A DNA stretch of 64,000 nt. It comes from Duganella sp. CF402. GTDB taxonomy: Bacteria; Pseudomonadota; Gammaproteobacteria; Burkholderiales; Burkholderiaceae_D. Below the pieces are notes generated by a model. That model did not search any database. It saw only the letters and a program-made list of their open reading frames with translations, and was not told where the DNA came from. Shown here piece by piece: positions 8,698 through 16,077 of this stretch. Position 1 is the stretch's first letter, and every line of letters starts with the position of its first letter. The stretch covers positions 1 through 64,000 of the forward strand of contig NZ_FOBG01000007.1 of NCBI RefSeq assembly GCF_900109645.1. The letters run 5' to 3'. The translations under genes were made by a program, and so were the position numbers.

Positions 8698-9396
8698 ATG
8701 CCAGCCGCTCACATCCTCGTCATTGAATGCACGCCCGCGATACAAGAGCTGATCGCCCTTAACCTGGGCATGGCCGGCCATCGGGTCAGCCGCGCGGCCG
8801 ACGCCGAAAGCGCCATGCTGATGCTGGAAGACAGCCTGCCCGACATGGTGCTGCTGGACTGGAACCTGCCGGGCCAGTCCGGGCTGTCGCTGGTGCGCCG
8901 CCTGCGCGCGCAATCGCGCACGCGCACCTTGCCGATCATGATGGTGACCGCCCGCTGCGGCGAGCCGGACAAGATCATGGCGCTGGAAGCCGGCGCCGAC
9001 GATTACATGACCAAACCCTTCAGCCCGCGCGAGATGGTGGCGCGCGTGCATTGCCTGCTGCGCCGCTGGCAGTCGGTGATGGCGGCCGAGGCGCCGGTGC
9101 AACTGGCCGGCCTGCGGCTCGATCCGTGCACCCAGCGCGTCACCGCCGGCGCCCGCGAACTGGCGCTGGGCCGGGTCGAATTCAAGCTGCTCAACTACCT
9201 GATGAGCCATCCGGAGCGTGTGCACACCCGCGCCCAGCTGCTGGACCAGGTGTGGGGCAGCGCCGCCTACCTCGACGAGCGCACCGTCGACACCCATGTC
9301 GGCCGCCTGCGCAGCGCCTTGCAGCCGAGCGGCTACCAGCAGCGCATCGAAACCGTGCGCGGCAGCGGCTACCGCTTTGTCGCGGCGCAGGCGTGA
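8698..9396 (+). CDS. OmpR/PhoB-type response regulator with altered acidic pocket
   Basis: 232 residues: an N-terminal receiver domain and a C-terminal winged helix (KLLNYLMSHPERVHTRAQLLDQVWG... ERTVDTHVGRLRSAL). The phospho-acceptor Asp (VLLDWNLPG), switch Thr (MVTAR) and Lys (TKPFSP) are present. Where PhoB-type proteins have an acidic pair (VEDE), this protein reads VIECT, so the second Mg2+-ligand acid is a Cys. No histidine kinase gene is adjacent. The ATG at 8698 follows AGGGAAACGCT; a GTG at 8674 would add eight residues and lacks support. The stop overlaps the start of the LuxR gene, so the two regulators are coupled. Targets are probably the surrounding exopolysaccharide/secretion genes (inference). 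Confidence 0.87.
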   Translation: MPAAHILVIECTPAIQELIALNLGMAGHRVSRAADAESAMLMLEDSLPDMVLLDWNLPGQSGLSLVRRLRAQSRTRTLPIMMVTARCGEPDKIMALEAGADDYMTKPFSPREMVARVHCLLRRWQSVMAAEAPVQLAGLRLDPCTQRVTAGARELALGRVEFKLLNYLMSHPERVHTRAQLLDQVWGSAAYLDERTVDTHVGRLRSALQPSGYQQRIETVRGSGYRFVAAQA

Positions 9397-10199
9397 GCGT
9401 GGAACAGCTGGTCATCCTCAGCAAGCTGGAGCAGGAATACCTGCTGCACGCCATCGAAGCCGCGCTGCCGGTGCAGGACGCGCGCCAGTTCTTCCTGTGG
9501 ACCCAGGGCCAGTTGCAGGCGCTGCTGCCGCACCAGCTGATGGTGTGCCTGCAGTTCGGCGCGCACGATGAGCTGCAACACGTGGAATGCCTGCACAGCA
9601 CGGTGCTGGATGCGGGCCTGCTGGACCGCCTCAGCCATCGCGAAGACGGACTGGCCTTGCGGCTGGCGCGCCATTGCCGCCAGGGCGGCCGCCTGCCGGC
9701 CATGCTGGATGCGGGCCCCGGCGCCGATCCGCTCAAGGCCGGCCACGGGCTGGCGCCGTTCCAGGGCGAGCTGCGCGAACTGGGGCTGGAAAACCTGCTG
9801 GTGCACGCCAGCGAACGACTGCCGGGCGGCTCCACCTTCTTCGCGCTGTTCGGCCTGCCGCACCGGCCGCGTCCGCGCCAGGCCTACTTCCTCGAGCTGT
9901 TGTTGCCCTACCTGCACATGAGTTTGCAGCGCATCAACCGCCAGCAGGCGCAGGCCCGGGCCGGCACGCTGGCGCGGCCGGTCAGCGCGCGCGAGGCGGA
10001 AATCCTGCACTGGGTGAGGGAAGGCAAGAGCAACGAGGAAATCGGCCTGATTCTCGGCATCAGTGGCCTGACGGTGAAAAACCACCTGCAGCGGGTGTAC
10101 CGCCTGCTGGGCGTGTCCAACCGCGCCCAGGCGATCGCGCGCGGCATGGCGCTGCATCTGTTCGAGCAACCGTTGCAAACGCTGGCCCGCGCGGCCTGA
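9393..10199 (+). CDS. epsA: LuxR-family transcriptional regulator EpsA
   Basis: 268 residues, ending in a LuxR-type helix-turn-helix (VSAREAEILHWVREGKSNEEIGLILGISGLTVKNHLQRVYRLLGV, starting near residue 200). The N-terminal half has no autoinducer-binding or receiver domain I recognise. It resembles the EpsA regulators that accompany XrtB/PEP-CTERM exopolysaccharide loci. The open frame runs back to 9051, but that part overlaps the response-regulator gene. The GTG at 9393 overlaps the preceding stop (GTGA), and a second GTG at 9399 is possible. It lies between the polysaccharide genes and the secretion operon and may control either. Confidence 0.82.
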   Translation: MSVEQLVILSKLEQEYLLHAIEAALPVQDARQFFLWTQGQLQALLPHQLMVCLQFGAHDELQHVECLHSTVLDAGLLDRLSHREDGLALRLARHCRQGGRLPAMLDAGPGADPLKAGHGLAPFQGELRELGLENLLVHASERLPGGSTFFALFGLPHRPRPRQAYFLELLLPYLHMSLQRINRQQAQARAGTLARPVSAREAEILHWVREGKSNEEIGLILGISGLTVKNHLQRVYRLLGVSNRAQAIARGMALHLFEQPLQTLARAA

Positions 10200-10285
10200 A
10201 TAGCAAGAAAAGATTGTCATAGATACAAACCGCGTGGTAGCCTCTGGCTTTGAGTCGGCAGCTAAATCGCAGAGGAGTTGTTGGG

Positions 10286-10717
10286 ATGGATGTCGTAAAA
10301 AATGGCGCGCGCAAGGCAGCCGGCTTTACCCTGCTGGAACTGCTGGTGGTGATCGTCATCATTGGTTTGCTGGCCGCTTACGTGGGGCCGAAATACTTCG
10401 CCCAGCTGGGCAAATCCGAAGTCACCATCGCCAAGGCGCAGATCGAGGCGTTTGAAAAAGCGCTCGACACCTACCGCCTCGACGTCGGCCGCTATCCGAG
10501 CACCGAAGAGGGCCTCGGCGCGCTGGTGGCGGCGCCCAACAACGCCGGCGCCAAGTGGAACGGGCCGTACCTGAAAAAAGGCATCCCGCCGGATCCGTGG
10601 GGCCACGCCTACAAATACAAAGGTCCGGAAGCGGGCGCTGAGTACATCATCACCTCGGAAGGCCGCGACGGCCAGCCGGGCGGCACCGGCGAGGACGCCG
10701 ACATCAATTCGCGCTAA
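10286..10717 (+). CDS. gspG: Type II secretion major pseudopilin GspG
   Basis: 143 residues. It has a prepilin leader with the peptidase site before FTLLEL (cleavage after Gly; Glu at +5), a hydrophobic N-terminal helix, then the GspG signature region (YRLDVGRYPSTEEGLGALV, GPYLKKGIPPDPWGHAYKY, ITSEGRDGQPGGTGEDADI), including the calcium-loop Asp/Glu residues. The ATG at 10286 has an AGAGGAG ribosome site 8 bp upstream; the longer frame from 10250 lacks one. First gene of a co-directional run with very small or negative gaps to 19542. It would form the pseudopilus shaft in the periplasm. Confidence 0.93.
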   Translation: MDVVKNGARKAAGFTLLELLVVIVIIGLLAAYVGPKYFAQLGKSEVTIAKAQIEAFEKALDTYRLDVGRYPSTEEGLGALVAAPNNAGAKWNGPYLKKGIPPDPWGHAYKYKGPEAGAEYIITSEGRDGQPGGTGEDADINSR

Positions 10718-10731
10718 GCCTTTCCCTCCCC

Positions 10732-11922
10732 ATGCAGTTCGACGTGCGCACCTTGTCGGCCGATATGGTCATCTCCCATCTGGTGATCGATGGGCGGGAT
10801 GAGGCAGACGCGCGCCGTCAGGTCGAGGCGCGCGGCTTGTTCGTCAGTTCGATCACGCCTAAGCGCAGCGGCCTGCCGGGCCGTGGCGGCAAGCGCCGCG
10901 CGCTCTCGCTGGTGTTGTTCAGCCAGGAGTTGCTGGCGCTGCTGACCGCCGGCCTTGGCATTGTCGAAGGGCTGGAAGCCTTGCTGGAAAAGGAGACCAA
11001 CCCGGCGACACGCGGCGTGCTGGAACGGCTGCTGGCCGGGCTGCGCGAAGGCCAGCGTTTTTCCGCCGTGCTGGCCGAGCAGCCGGACTTGTTCCCGCCG
11101 CTGTATGTCGGTATCGTCAAGGCGGCCGAGGGCACCTCGGACCTGCCGCGTTCTCTTTCCCGTTTCATCGACTACCAGCAGCGCATTGACCTGGTGCGCG
11201 CCAAGCTGGTGTCGGCCGCGATTTATCCGTGCATCCTGCTGCTGGTCGGCGGCGGTGTGAGCCTGTTCCTGATCGGCTACGTGGTGCCGCGCTTCGCCGA
11301 GGTGTACCAGGGCGCCGGCCGCAACCTGCCGTGGCTGTCGCAGCAGATGCTGAACTGGGGCCAGTTCGCCGGATCGCACACCACGCTGCTGCTGGCCGGG
11401 ATCGCCGCCGTGCTGGGCGCGCTGGTGCTGGGTGTGCGCCAGCTGCTGGCCAGCGGCGGCATGGCGCGCTTGCTGGGCAAGCTGCCCGGCATCGGCGAGC
11501 GGGTGCGGATTTATGAGTTATCGCGGCTGTACCTCACGCTCGGCATGTTGAGCGAGGGCGGCATCACCATCGTGCACGCGATTGAAACGGTGCAGGGCAT
11601 GGTGTCGCCGGCGATGCGCGCCAACCTGCAAACCGCGCGCGCCGCCGTGGAATCGGGCCTGCCGCTGTCGACCGCGTTCGAGGCCGCGCATCTGACCACG
11701 CCGATCTCGCTGCGCATGCTGCGCGTGGGCGAGCGCACCGGCGACATGGGACCGATGCTGACCCAGTCGGCGGCGTTCTACGACGGCGAAATCAGCCGCT
11801 GGATCGAACGCTTCACACGCACGTTTGAACCACTGCTGATGGCGGCCATCGGGCTGGTGGTCGGCGCCATCGTGGTGCTGCTGTATATGCCGATCTTCGA
11901 TCTGGCGGGAGATATGTCGTGA
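10732..11922 (+). CDS. gspF: Type II secretion inner-membrane protein GspF
   Basis: 396 residues, typical GspF/PilC length. It shows duplicated T2SSF domains (FSQELLALLTAGLGIVEGLEALLEKE; later YLTLGMLSEGGITIVHAIETVQG) and three membrane spans near residues 160-185, 215-238 and 365-390. It is the polytopic platform protein that contacts the ATPase. The gap to gspG is 14 bp, and the stop overlaps the GTG start of gspE (GTGA). Confidence 0.92.
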   Translation: MQFDVRTLSADMVISHLVIDGRDEADARRQVEARGLFVSSITPKRSGLPGRGGKRRALSLVLFSQELLALLTAGLGIVEGLEALLEKETNPATRGVLERLLAGLREGQRFSAVLAEQPDLFPPLYVGIVKAAEGTSDLPRSLSRFIDYQQRIDLVRAKLVSAAIYPCILLLVGGGVSLFLIGYVVPRFAEVYQGAGRNLPWLSQQMLNWGQFAGSHTTLLLAGIAAVLGALVLGVRQLLASGGMARLLGKLPGIGERVRIYELSRLYLTLGMLSEGGITIVHAIETVQGMVSPAMRANLQTARAAVESGLPLSTAFEAAHLTTPISLRMLRVGERTGDMGPMLTQSAAFYDGEISRWIERFTRTFEPLLMAAIGLVVGAIVVLLYMPIFDLAGDMS

Positions 11923-13598
11923 CGCAGATCGATACCAGCTTGCTGGCGCGCGCGCGCCACCTGCGCCAGCAATCCAAGCGTACTTTGGTGGAAGAACTTG
12001 AAGGGCTGACCGGCGCCGAGCCGCGTGAGCTGGTGCATGCGCTGGCGCAGCCGTTCGGCATGGCGGTGCTGGAGACGGTCGACATGCTGGCCTACGAGCC
12101 GGCGTGGGACTTGCTGCCGCTGTCGCAGGCGATGGCGCGTCATTGCGTGCTGCTGCGCGGGCACGACGGCGTGGTGGTGGGCGTGATCGCCGATCCCTTC
12201 GATCTCGATTTGCAGACCTGGCTCGGCACGCAGGCGCGCGCCACGCCGCAGGCACCGCTGGCCACGCGGCTGGCGCTGCAAGCCGACATTCAAGCTTATT
12301 TGTCGAAGCAGGAAGAATCCGCACGCGCCACCGACTCGCTGCTGCCCGGCGCCAGCGAGGGACGGCGCGACGGCAAGACGGCGGCAGTGCTGTCGTTTGC
12401 CTCGGTGTCGGAAGGCGCCAGCCCGGCGGTCCGCCTGGTCAACTCGACTTTGTACGATGCGCTGAAAGCCGGCGCCTCCGACATCCACCTTGAAAGCACA
12501 GCCGGCGGCCTGGCGGTGAAGTACCGCGTGGACGGCGTGCTCGATCACGCCACCTCGGTCAACGGCGTCGATGTGGCGGAGCAGATCATCTCGCGCCTGA
12601 AGGTGCTGGCGGAACTGGACATCGCCGAGCGCCGCGTCCCGCAGGATGGCAGCTTCCGCGTCGAAGCCAATTCGCGCGAGATCGATTTGCGGGTATCGAT
12701 CATGCCGAGTATTCATGGCGAAGATGCGGTGATCCGTATTCTCGACAAGCGCGCCATGATCGAAGCCTATGGCTCGCTGACGCTGGAAGCGCTGGGCTTC
12801 GATGCGCCGTCGCTGTCGACGCTGCGGACGCTGGCGCAGGAAGCCTACGGCATGCTGCTGGTGACCGGCCCGACCGGCTCCGGCAAGACCACCACGCTGT
12901 ACGCGGCGCTGACCGAGATCCACAACGGCCGCGAGAAAATCATCACGATTGAAGATCCGGTGGAATACCAGCTGCCCGGCATCCTGCAAATCCCGGTCAA
13001 TGAGAAAAAGGGCCTGACGTTTGCGAAGGGGCTGCGCTCCATCCTGCGCCACGACCCGGACAAAATCATGGTCGGCGAAATCCGCGACCGCGAGACGGCG
13101 GAAATTGCCGTGCAGTCGGCGCTGACGGGCCACCTGGTGCTGACCACCGTGCACGCCAATAATGTGTTCGACGTATTCGGCCGTTTCACCCACATGGGCA
13201 TCGATCCCTACGCGTTCGTGTCGGCGCTGAACGGCATCTGGGCGCAGCGCCTGATCCGCACCAACTGCCCGCACTGCGCCACCGAGTACACGCCGGACGA
13301 CCACGAACTGGCCAGCGTCGGCATGACGCGCGCCGACGTCTACGACTACCGCTTCATGCAGGGCAAGGGCTGCGGCGATTGTCGCGGCACCGGTTACAAG
13401 GGCCGCCGTTCGATCGCCGAGATCCTCACGCTGAACGACGAGATCCGGGAACTGATCGTCGACAAGCGGCCGATCCGCCAGATCAAGCAGGCGGCCTACG
13501 ACAACGGCACGCGCAGCCTGCGCCAGGCCGCGCTGGAACTGGTCAAGCGCGGCGGCACCACGCTGACAGAAATTAAACGGGTGACCTTGCATGCGTAG
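11919..13598 (+). CDS. gspE: Type II secretion ATPase GspE
   Basis: 559 residues. An N-terminal GspE/MshEN-type domain precedes the ATPase core. The core has Walker A GPTGSGKTTT near residue 316, the Asp box (IITIEDPVEYQ), Walker B (IMVGEIRDRETAEIA), the His box (TGHLVLTTVHAN), and a C-terminal zinc module with CPHC and CGDC near residues 450-490. It powers pseudopilus assembly from the cytoplasm. GTG start overlapping the gspF stop. The GspE/PilB/MshE families are close; the operon context (GspG and secretin) supports a secretion or MSHA-like role. Confidence 0.93.
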   Translation: MTQIDTSLLARARHLRQQSKRTLVEELEGLTGAEPRELVHALAQPFGMAVLETVDMLAYEPAWDLLPLSQAMARHCVLLRGHDGVVVGVIADPFDLDLQTWLGTQARATPQAPLATRLALQADIQAYLSKQEESARATDSLLPGASEGRRDGKTAAVLSFASVSEGASPAVRLVNSTLYDALKAGASDIHLESTAGGLAVKYRVDGVLDHATSVNGVDVAEQIISRLKVLAELDIAERRVPQDGSFRVEANSREIDLRVSIMPSIHGEDAVIRILDKRAMIEAYGSLTLEALGFDAPSLSTLRTLAQEAYGMLLVTGPTGSGKTTTLYAALTEIHNGREKIITIEDPVEYQLPGILQIPVNEKKGLTFAKGLRSILRHDPDKIMVGEIRDRETAEIAVQSALTGHLVLTTVHANNVFDVFGRFTHMGIDPYAFVSALNGIWAQRLIRTNCPHCATEYTPDDHELASVGMTRADVYDYRFMQGKGCGDCRGTGYKGRRSIAEILTLNDEIRELIVDKRPIRQIKQAAYDNGTRSLRQAALELVKRGGTTLTEIKRVTLHA

Positions 13599-14385
13599 AA
13601 CCATTGGCCTATCGTTGCGCATCGACGTCGCGCCGCATGCGGTGAGCGTGCAGCGCGTGGGCGGCTGGCGCTTGCCCGGCCGCGCCGCCGTCGCGCCGCA
13701 AACGCTGGCGTCGCAGCAGATCACGCCATCCGGCGAGCATCCGTTCGACGCCATCGCCAACGCCTTGCGCGCGCTGCTGGGCGAATTGGACGTCGCCGGC
13801 TGGCCGGTCAGCTTCGTGCTGGCCGATGAATTGACCCGCATGTGGCGCGTGACGCCGCCAGCCGGCGCAGCGCGCATGGCCGATCTTGAAGCTGCGGCAG
13901 GCCTGCGCTTCCAGTCACTGTACGGCGAACCGCCGTCCGCATGGCAGGTCTCTGCGGACTGGGACGCAGCGCAGCCATTCTTCGCCGCCGCCGTGCCGCG
14001 TGCCTTGCTGGCGCTGCTGGGCGCCGTGGCGCAGGACGGCAAGCTGGCAGTCGTCGCCATTGAGCCGCGCTTCGTCAATGCATGGAACCGCAGCCGTCGT
14101 GGACTGAAGCAGGGCGCATGGTTCGGCCATGTACACGACAGCCTGCTGACGCTGGCCGCCACCGAAGCCGATGGCAAAAGCCTGCGCGCCATCCGTCCGC
14201 TGCCGATTCCGCACGGCGCCGATCATTACTGGCTGACGCAAACCCTGCAACGCGAAGCGTTGTTGCTGGACATGGAAGCGCCGCAGCTGCTGCAAGTGAA
14301 CGGCAATGTGCCCGCCGCGTGGACTGCGCCGGTGACCAACGCCGCGCACATTCCGTGCAGCGCCCTGACCGGGAGCTCCGCGTGA
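13591..14385 (+). CDS. PilM/GspL-like platform protein
   Basis: 264 residues, not confidently assigned to a named family. No signal peptide or membrane span is visible, so it is probably cytoplasmic. Its place between the ATPase gene and a PilN-like gene, and its size and overall pattern (MRRTIGLSLRIDVAPHAVSV at the start), suggest a divergent actin-like PilM or the cytoplasmic half of GspL. Clear ATP-binding motifs of PilM were not seen. ATG overlaps the gspE stop by 8 bp, and the stop overlaps the next start. Confidence 0.7.
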   Translation: MRRTIGLSLRIDVAPHAVSVQRVGGWRLPGRAAVAPQTLASQQITPSGEHPFDAIANALRALLGELDVAGWPVSFVLADELTRMWRVTPPAGAARMADLEAAAGLRFQSLYGEPPSAWQVSADWDAAQPFFAAAVPRALLALLGAVAQDGKLAVVAIEPRFVNAWNRSRRGLKQGAWFGHVHDSLLTLAATEADGKSLRAIRPLPIPHGADHYWLTQTLQREALLLDMEAPQLLQVNGNVPAAWTAPVTNAAHIPCSALTGSSA

Positions 14386-14942
14386 ATTTTGGTAACCGCG
14401 CAATGAAAATCGACTTCGCGCCGCGCAGCGTGCGCCGCACCTTGTTCCACATCCATCCCGCCGTGCTGGCGCTGGCCGGCGTGGGCGTGCTGCTGTGCGC
14501 CGCAGCGGCGGTCGGCGGCTGGCAACTGGCCGAACAACGCCGCGAGCGCGAGCATCAACTCCAGCATTTGCAGGAGCGCGTGGCCAGGCTGTCGGCTCGT
14601 CCGGCGGCGGAAGTGGCGCGCGTCGCCATCCCCGAAGCGCAGGCCACTTTCGTCAACGGCGCCATCCTGCAATTGAACCTGCCGTGGCGCGAGCTGCAGG
14701 ACGCGGTGCTGGCCGCCACGCCTCGCACCGTGGCGCTGGTGGCGATGGAGCCCGATCCGCGCAAGCGCATCCTGCGCATCACCGCCGAAACCAAGACCAG
14801 CGACGATATGATCGATTACGTCGCCGCGCTGAAAGACCAGGACAGCTTCAGCGGCGTGGTCCTGACCCGCCATGAAATCAACGACGCCGATCCGAACCGG
14901 CCGTTGCGATTCCAGCTGGAGGCGACATGGCGGGCACGATGA
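14382..14942 (+). CDS. PilN-like inner-membrane protein
   Basis: 186 residues from the GTG at 14382, which has GGGAG 7 bp upstream and overlaps the preceding stop; an ATG at 14403 is the alternative. Topology is PilN-like: a short cytoplasmic start (MKIDFAPRSVRRTLF), one membrane span (AVLALAGVGVLLCAAAAVGGW), a coiled stretch (EQRREREHQLQHLQERVARL), then a small periplasmic ferredoxin-like domain with LNLPWRELQDAVLAA and ILRITAETKTSDDMIDYVAAL. In type IV pili PilN bridges PilM and PilO; the same arrangement is inferred here. Confidence 0.78.
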   Translation: MNFGNRAMKIDFAPRSVRRTLFHIHPAVLALAGVGVLLCAAAAVGGWQLAEQRREREHQLQHLQERVARLSARPAAEVARVAIPEAQATFVNGAILQLNLPWRELQDAVLAATPRTVALVAMEPDPRKRILRITAETKTSDDMIDYVAALKDQDSFSGVVLTRHEINDADPNRPLRFQLEATWRAR

Positions 14943-15502
14943 ACAATGTGAACGCGGCCGTGAATGTGCCTGCGCTGCTGCTGCGCGCCCGCATCGCCGC
15001 AACGCGGATCGGCGTGCCGGCTTGCGTGGCGATCGCGCTGTGCGCTGCCGGCGCCGCGTCATGGGCGTGGTTGCTGCCGAAGCGCACCGCGCAAGCGCAG
15101 GTGATGGCCCAGCCTTTGCCCGCGCCATCCACGCTGGTGGCGCCGCCGCCACCGCCGTCCGCCAATCAGAATCTGGCTGCGTTCTACGACGCGCTGGGCG
15201 AGAAGCGCTACGCCGAGCAGCAGGTCAAAGTGCTGTTCGACCTCGCCGCCAAGTCCGGCCTCACGCTCAATCAGGGCGAGTACAAAGCGGCTTACGACAA
15301 GGCGAGCCGTGTCAGCACCTACCAGATCATCCTGCCGGTGAAGGGCGCGTATCAATCGATCTGGCAGTTCGCCATGCAAGCCTTGCGCTCGATGCCGTAT
15401 GCCTCGCTGGACGAAGTGGGCTTCCGCCGCGACACCATCGCCGATCCCACGGTGGAAGCGCGCCTGCGCTTCACCTTGTACCTGAAGGATGCCGAGCCAT
15501 GA
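14927..15502 (+). CDS. PilO/GspM-like inner-membrane protein
   Basis: 191 residues with one membrane span (about residues 28-50: GVPACVAIALCAAGAASWAWLLP), a proline-rich linker (PAPSTLVAPPPPPS), then a periplasmic domain with YAEQQVKVLFDLAAKSGLTLNQGEYK and YQIILPVKGAYQSIWQFAMQALRSMP. The alternating strand-helix pattern fits the PilO/GspM fold. The gene begins inside the end of the PilN-like gene (16 bp overlap) and ends inside the next start (ATGA). Assignment is by position and topology, so moderately sure. Confidence 0.75.
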   Translation: MAGTMNNVNAAVNVPALLLRARIAATRIGVPACVAIALCAAGAASWAWLLPKRTAQAQVMAQPLPAPSTLVAPPPPPSANQNLAAFYDALGEKRYAEQQVKVLFDLAAKSGLTLNQGEYKAAYDKASRVSTYQIILPVKGAYQSIWQFAMQALRSMPYASLDEVGFRRDTIADPTVEARLRFTLYLKDAEP

Positions 15503-16077
15503 AGCCATACCAGATCGTGATGGCGCTGGCGCTAGTGGGCGCGGCAGGGCTGGTGCTGTTTGGCGATAACTCGCCGTCCAGCGACATTGCCGAGCCGGTG
15601 GCGCGCGCCGAACGTGGCGCTGGCGCTGCATCGTCGCCGTCGCCATCTCCGTCACAGGCAACCGTGGCCACGACGCGCGTCCCCGGCAAGGACGCCGCGC
15701 CGGGCGACACCATCATCCTCGCGCTGGTGCCGCGCGCGCAGCTGGTGGGCGAAGCAGGCGATGCGACGTTTGCCTCCGGCGAGGGCGTGTTCATGGGGCA
15801 GAACTGGAATCCGCCGCCGCCGCCACCACCGCCGCCATCGAACACGCCGCCGCCACCGCCGATGGCGCCGCCCATGCCGTTCACCTACATCGGCAAGGCG
15901 CTGGCCGACGGCGCCTGGGAGGTGTTCCTCGCGCGCGGCGACAAGACTTATTCGGTGCGCGTGCAAACCGTCATCGACGGCACCTACCGCGTGGAGAAGA
16001 TCATGCCGCCACTGATGTCGGTGACGTATTTGCCTTTGAATCAGCAACAACAGATCAATATTGGAGCTCTTGAGTGA
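15499..16077 (+). CDS. PilP/GspC-like periplasmic linker with polyproline tract
   Basis: 192 residues with an N-terminal signal anchor (QIVMALALVGAAGLVLFG). The middle is low-complexity and contains two runs of proline (nine, then five) near residues 111-127. The C-terminal domain (about residues 130-190: FTYIGKALADGAWEVFLARGDKTYSVRV... YRVEKIMPPLMSVTYLPL) resembles the beta-sandwich of PilP and the homology region of GspC. That domain contacts the secretin in known systems, consistent with the secretin gene directly downstream. ATG overlaps the previous stop (ATGA). The polyproline spacer probably spans the periplasm. Confidence 0.75.
   Translation: MKPYQIVMALALVGAAGLVLFGDNSPSSDIAEPVARAERGAGAASSPSPSPSQATVATTRVPGKDAAPGDTIILALVPRAQLVGEAGDATFASGEGVFMGQNWNPPPPPPPPPSNTPPPPPMAPPMPFTYIGKALADGAWEVFLARGDKTYSVRVQTVIDGTYRVEKIMPPLMSVTYLPLNQQQQINIGALE

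Noticed and set aside
11778..14192. An 804-codon antisense frame over gspE
   Set aside because: No recognisable domains; a codon-bias shadow of gspE and the PilM-like gene.
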